Assembly (NCBI RefSeq): GCF_020782115.1
Contig: NZ_JAJGMW010000013.1
Span: 1-64,000 of the forward strand
Origin: Leeuwenhoekiella parthenopeia
GTDB lineage: Bacteria > Bacteroidota > Bacteroidia > Flavobacteriales > Flavobacteriaceae
Length of the DNA: 64,000 nt
Reading direction: 5' to 3'
Positions 60,756 to 64,000 of the stretch are shown here, in pieces (position 1 is the first letter of the stretch; every line of letters begins with the position of its first letter). The notes under the pieces are model-generated. The model was not told the origin of the DNA and did not search any database. It saw only the letters and a list, made by a program, of their open reading frames with translations. The translations under genes were made by a program, and so were the position numbers.

Positions 60756-61845
60756 AGATAAATCAAAAGTCATAGCCTACGGAATCCTGAGATCTCTAGG
60801 TATTCTGGGAGGTATTGTACTGGTACTTTGGTTTTTGTATCAGATACAGGCCGTAATTATGTTTATTTGTATTGCCGCTGTCATTTCACTTGTAGGCAGG
60901 CCAATCGTCAACTTTTTAAAATACAATCTAAAATTCAGTGCAACGGGAGCCTCGATAACCACGCTCCTGCTGGTAGTACTTCTTATTTCGGGGATTTTAG
61001 CATTGTTTATACCCATTTTAATCGACCAAAGCGATCACATAAGCCGCATCAACTTTGAGGAGGTTAAACACAACGTAAACCGGCTTAATATCGAATTCAG
61101 CCGTACTCTGGGTGTTGATCAGGTTACGCTTATTGAAGGCTTTAAACAATCTGACTTTATTAAAAATTTTGATATTTCGGTTATCCCGACTTTTATTAAC
61201 GGGATTCTGGGGAATTTCAGCTCTATGGTTGTAGGTCTGCTATCTGTTATATTCATTTCCTTTTTCCTGCTAAAAGACAGCCATTTATTACTCGACAGTA
61301 TTTTGGTTTTTGCCAATTATGGGGAAGAAACCCGGTTCAGACGGGTCTTTCATAAAACCAAACTATTGCTTTCCCGTTATTTCCTGGGAATTCTGCTTCA
61401 ACTTTCCATCTTATTCTGCTTCTACTCGATATTGCTGGTGAGTTTTCAAATTCCCAATCCCTTTGCTATCGCGCTGTTTTGTGCGATGCTCAACGTGGTG
61501 CCTTACATCGGCCCGGTGGTAGGCAGTTTGGTAATGATGCTTTTGGTAATAAGCGGGTATTTTACGTCCGATTTTCAGGAGGTGATTTTGCCTAAAATGC
61601 TCTATGTTTTAATAGGCTATATCATCGCGCAGCTTATAGACAATTTTATCCTTCAGCCCCTTATTTTTGGAAGCAGTGTCAAATCGCACCCGCTCGAGAT
61701 CTTTCTGGTTATTGTCATCGCAGGTCTCATTTTTGGGATATTTGGGATGGTCATTGCGGTGCCGGTTTACACGGCATTAAAAGTAATCGCCAGTGAATTT
61801 CTTTCTGAATACAAGATCGTACAGAAGCTCACCAAAAACCTATAA
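60748..61845 (+). CDS. AI-2E family transporter (PerM-like)
   Basis: 365 residues, about seven to eight helices. Motifs: FICIAAVISLVGRPIVNFLK, IPTFINGILGNFSSMVVGLL, VISFFLLKD, the helix AIALFCAMLNVVPYIGPVVG, and IAQLIDNFILQPLIFGSSVKSHPLEI. These identify the AI-2E/PerM family, whose members include exporters of autoinducer-2 and Na+/H+ antiporters. Substrate here is unknown. It overlaps the previous gene by 8 bases and is followed immediately by the methyltransferase gene. Confidence 0.92.
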   Translation: MDEDKSKVIAYGILRSLGILGGIVLVLWFLYQIQAVIMFICIAAVISLVGRPIVNFLKYNLKFSATGASITTLLLVVLLISGILALFIPILIDQSDHISRINFEEVKHNVNRLNIEFSRTLGVDQVTLIEGFKQSDFIKNFDISVIPTFINGILGNFSSMVVGLLSVIFISFFLLKDSHLLLDSILVFANYGEETRFRRVFHKTKLLLSRYFLGILLQLSILFCFYSILLVSFQIPNPFAIALFCAMLNVVPYIGPVVGSLVMMLLVISGYFTSDFQEVILPKMLYVLIGYIIAQLIDNFILQPLIFGSSVKSHPLEIFLVIVIAGLIFGIFGMVIAVPVYTALKVIASEFLSEYKIVQKLTKNL

Positions 61846-61849
61846 GAAT

Positions 61850-63034
61850 TTGAATTCCCTGATTTTAAAACCTGAGGTACAGGCTTATCTCAGGGAGCAT
61901 TTAAATCTTGATTCGGCTACTTTAGCCTTAAAAGGAAGTCCTTTTGAAGGAATAACCGGCGCTGAACTTGCCCAGCAACTTACCGGTATGCAAAAGACCC
62001 AGAAAAAACTTCCGGTCTGGTTTGAAACTTCAGAAATCTTTTATCCACCCAAATTAAACCTGGAGCAGACTTCTTCCGAAGAAACGGCTGCATATAAAGC
62101 TTCCTTATTTGAAGGCGACACCCTTGCCGATTTAACGGGAGGTTATGGTGTAGACGCCCTGGCTTTTTCGAAGTCTTTCAAAAAAGTATATTACTGCGAA
62201 CGTAATGAGGAGCTGACCAAACTGGTTCAACACAACTTTAAGCAACTGGGCGCTCCCCAAATAGAGGTAAAAACAACAGACAGTATCCAATTTTTAAACG
62301 AAACCGCTGTAGATTTTGACCTCATCTATGCCGATCCTTCCCGCAGGAATGAGCGTAAAGGAAAGGTTTTTATGCTTGCAGATTGTGAGCCCAACATTCC
62401 GCAACATTTAGATTCGATTTTCAAAAAAACTAATCGGGTTATGGTCAAAACGAGTCCGTTGCTCGACCTGCAAGCCGCAGCTCAGGAGCTGAGACACGTT
62501 AGCGAAATTCATAGTGTGGCTCTAAAAAATGAAGTGAAAGAATTGCTGTTTATTTTAGAACCCGCTGCAAATTCGCGGACGTTTACAAAAATTGCGATCA
62601 ATCTGGATAGCGATTATCCCGAAGCGATAAGCCTAAGTACCGATGAAGAGCAGCAGGCAACCGCCCAATACGACAAACCCCTCGAATACCTCTACGAACC
62701 CCATGCGGCTCTTATGAAACTGGGAGCCTTTAACTGGATTGGTCAACATTTCAATCTGGCTAAACTGGCTGCAAACACGCATTTATACACTTCTTCTGAG
62801 CTGCTGGAGTTTCCCGGAAGACGGTTTAGGATAGAACGGGTTTTAGCCTATTCTAAAAAGCTTTTGACGAAAGAATTTAAGAATCAAAAAGCCCATATAA
62901 CTACCCGCAATTTTAAAGAAAGTGTTTCGGCGATTCGGTCTAAATTCAGGATACAGGATGGTGGGGATACCTATTTATTTTTCACCACGCTTGAAGACGG
63001 AAAAAGCCAGGTGATCGAGTGCCGAAAAGTTTAA
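61850..63034 (+). CDS. Class I SAM methyltransferase with THUMP-like domain
   Basis: 394 residues from a TTG, 4 bp after the previous stop. A frame opens 19 codons earlier inside that gene. The N-terminal part (about 1-80) is helical; residues about 85-240 are a Rossmann methyltransferase: LADLTGGYGVDALAFSKSFK (motif I), VYYCERNEEL, FDLIYADPSRRNERKGKVFM with a DPSRR catalytic-like motif, and NRVMVKTSPLLDL. The C-terminal third is a THUMP-like domain. RNA is the likely substrate. Its stop overlaps that of the convergent heme oxygenase gene. Confidence 0.85.
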   Translation: MNSLILKPEVQAYLREHLNLDSATLALKGSPFEGITGAELAQQLTGMQKTQKKLPVWFETSEIFYPPKLNLEQTSSEETAAYKASLFEGDTLADLTGGYGVDALAFSKSFKKVYYCERNEELTKLVQHNFKQLGAPQIEVKTTDSIQFLNETAVDFDLIYADPSRRNERKGKVFMLADCEPNIPQHLDSIFKKTNRVMVKTSPLLDLQAAAQELRHVSEIHSVALKNEVKELLFILEPAANSRTFTKIAINLDSDYPEAISLSTDEEQQATAQYDKPLEYLYEPHAALMKLGAFNWIGQHFNLAKLAANTHLYTSSELLEFPGRRFRIERVLAYSKKLLTKEFKNQKAHITTRNFKESVSAIRSKFRIQDGGDTYLFFTTLEDGKSQVIECRKV

Positions 63035-63600
63035 ATAAGCGTATACGATTCTTTAAAAATTCCAAAGCCGAGATGCGCACCGGCAACAGCAGCCTCCAGT
63101 TCTTCAGGCGTATATTCGCGGTCTGAAACAGCAGCCTTAAAATCCTGCCAGCGCTGCATTACCTCCTGAACCTTTTTACCAAAAAAATGATGATCCAGAT
63201 CTGCATCCAGTTTTGAGCAGGACTCCAGGTTTTTGCGTATGAGCAAGCCGCCCAGCATAGAGCCTTCGGCCACATAGATCATACCCAGAAGTGCGGGTGC
63301 CGACAGCTGCCGGCTTTCAAAAGTAGGAGGTGTTTCAGCGCTATACCCAAGTTGCAGTAAATCGCGTTTTAAAGCAAGGGATTTAGAGCCGTCTGCAAAA
63401 GGTTTTAAATGTGCGGGGAGTTGCGCCTTATTTTGATCTAAAAAACCGTCGATACCGGTATAGGCATACCAGTTTTGTTTTAGTAAATCGAGGTATTGAG
63501 CCGGGGTTATAGAATGATCGAGAATAAATCGTGCGAGATTATCCTGCTCGGTTTCTTTATGAAGTACTGTTGTTTGCGTCTTTAAGTGGTCTAAAATCAT
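63031..63600 (-). CDS. Biliverdin-producing heme oxygenase
   Basis: 189 residues, all-helical. The proximal heme ligand is His14 in TVLHKETEQDNLARF; the distal helix is LLGMIYVAEGSMLGGLLIRKN, with the conserved Gly residues. These are features of bacterial heme oxygenases (BphO/HmuO-type). It opens the heme ring to biliverdin, carbon monoxide and iron. Its start overlaps the end of the response regulator gene by 44 bases, so the two are co-translated. In many bacteria this pair accompanies a bacteriophytochrome. Confidence 0.88.
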   Translation of the reverse strand: MILDHLKTQTTVLHKETEQDNLARFILDHSITPAQYLDLLKQNWYAYTGIDGFLDQNKAQLPAHLKPFADGSKSLALKRDLLQLGYSAETPPTFESRQLSAPALLGMIYVAEGSMLGGLLIRKNLESCSKLDADLDHHFFGKKVQEVMQRWQDFKAAVSDREYTPEELEAAVAGAHLGFGIFKESYTLI

Positions 63601-64000
63601 AACCGGTTTTGAGTCGTTTTAAATCTTCCTGTATTTTAAGCATTCCTTCCCGGTGAGACATATTTTCTTTGGAAAAGTTTTCCAGAAAAAGTTCAATATC
63701 CTTAACCAGCCGTTTGCTTTCCAGGATTTTCTTACGCACGGGGTGTACCAGGTGACCATTGTTTGTTATGGCATTAAAATACGGCTCCAGACGCTTGTGG
63801 AGGTTGCTGATATTCTTCTTAAGTATAAAGCCCGAAGCACCATTCAAAATGGTATCGGCGGCCAGTTCTTCATCATTAATGGCGCCGGTTACAAACAGAA
63901 AAGTAACCGAAGGAGCAATCTCCTGCGCTTCTTCAAGTACCTCGAGACCCGAACAGGTAGGCAGCTTGTAGTCCGACAGGATAAGGTCTGGGGTGTTAGC
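63557..64000 (-). CDS. Response regulator receiver protein (5' end beyond the window)
   Basis: 147 codons are visible; the start lies past 64000. The receiver domain shows DLILSDYKLP with the phospho-acceptor Asp, FLFVTGAIND with the conserved Thr, and GFILKKN with the conserved Lys. After the receiver comes a helical, Lys/Glu-rich tail (SKRLVKDIELFLENFSKENM, then LKRLKTGYDFRPLK) without a DNA-binding domain, so it is a single-domain-type regulator. It overlaps the heme oxygenase start by 44 bases, suggesting a bilin/light signalling operon. The partner kinase is probably upstream, out of view. Confidence 0.85.
   Translation of the reverse strand, partial: ANTPDLILSDYKLPTCSGLEVLEEAQEIAPSVTFLFVTGAINDEELAADTILNGASGFILKKNISNLHKRLEPYFNAITNNGHLVHPVRKKILESKRLVKDIELFLENFSKENMSHREGMLKIQEDLKRLKTGYDFRPLKDANNSTS

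Overview
The window reads as a chromosomal segment of a marine-type member of the Bacteroidota, most likely the family Flavobacteriaceae. The evidence is a type IX secretion component (PorQ), a protein with a T9SS C-terminal sorting tail, flavobacterial-style MtaB, GlmU-like and XerD proteins, a CarB of only 950 residues, frequent TTG/GTG starts with weak ribosome binding sites, and several -7 boxes of the Bacteroidota type TAnnTTTG. No rRNA, tRNA, CRISPR array, complete insertion sequence or prophage was seen. Nearly everything is housekeeping or envelope biology; the left 2.3 kb is the clearest accessory stretch.

Layout. 1-2.3 kb: AT-rich accessory DNA with a perfect 34-bp palindrome, a coding remnant, an imperfect inverted repeat resembling an integron attC site, two overlapping small genes (one DMP19/DUF4375-like), an unexplained structured block, a PspC protein and a truncated lipoprotein. 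2.3-8.2 kb: a membrane protein, then a TPP riboswitch controlling the salvage operon thiM-thiE-thiD-tenA, then a DUF819 membrane protein. 8.2-12.1 kb: a T9SS-exported protein, carB and rpmH on the minus strand. 12.3-19.5 kb: a TPR membrane protein, a thioredoxin-like protein, a lytic transglycosylase, hydrolase, small GNAT, mtaB and a family 5 solute-binding lipoprotein. 19.5-24.2 kb: a GlmU-like protein, a dense block of short tandem repeats, rpsA and a lysophospholipase-like hydrolase. 24.2-31.6 kb: a succinate-semialdehyde dehydrogenase-type enzyme, a possible 42-codon gene with its own terminator, an MFS carrier, cmk, porQ and lon. 31.8-34.8 kb: an ECF sigma factor, a putative membrane-bound regulator and two exported beta-repeat proteins, probably one envelope-stress operon. 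35-45.5 kb: an Atg22-type MFS protein, an M48 lipoprotein protease, a GH31 glucosidase and the glgE-mak-glgB operon for alpha-glucan synthesis from maltose-1-phosphate. 45.6-50.8 kb: two msrB genes, a collagen-like lipoprotein, a uracil-DNA glycosylase-family protein, lpdA, a Dph6-like ATPase and aroQ. 50.8-54.7 kb: four paralogous outer-membrane beta-barrels and xerD. 54.8-64 kb: hsp20, a TonB-C-like protein, sucC, a stand-alone LON-domain protein, lysA, and a cluster of DUF4159, TrmH-type, AI-2E-family and methyltransferase genes. The right edge cuts a response regulator that overlaps a heme oxygenase gene.

How genes work together. ThiM and ThiD phosphorylate salvaged thiazole and pyrimidine, ThiE joins them, TenA recovers pyrimidine from degraded thiamine, and the riboswitch closes the feedback loop. 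Mak makes maltose-1-phosphate, GlgE polymerises it and GlgB branches the product; GH31 may trim alpha-glucans, but trehalose synthase is not in the window. The sigma cluster, the lipoproteins, PorQ and the four barrels are all envelope functions. The response regulator and heme oxygenase suggest a bacteriophytochrome locus just beyond 64000.

I see no single convincing new defence or mobile system. The best leads are the attC-like cassette junction at the left edge, the ECF/GIN-domain operon, the bilin/response-regulator pair at the right edge, the small gene candidate at 25871-25999, and the nested-palindrome and tandem-repeat elements. All family calls come from reading motifs by eye; no database search was possible.
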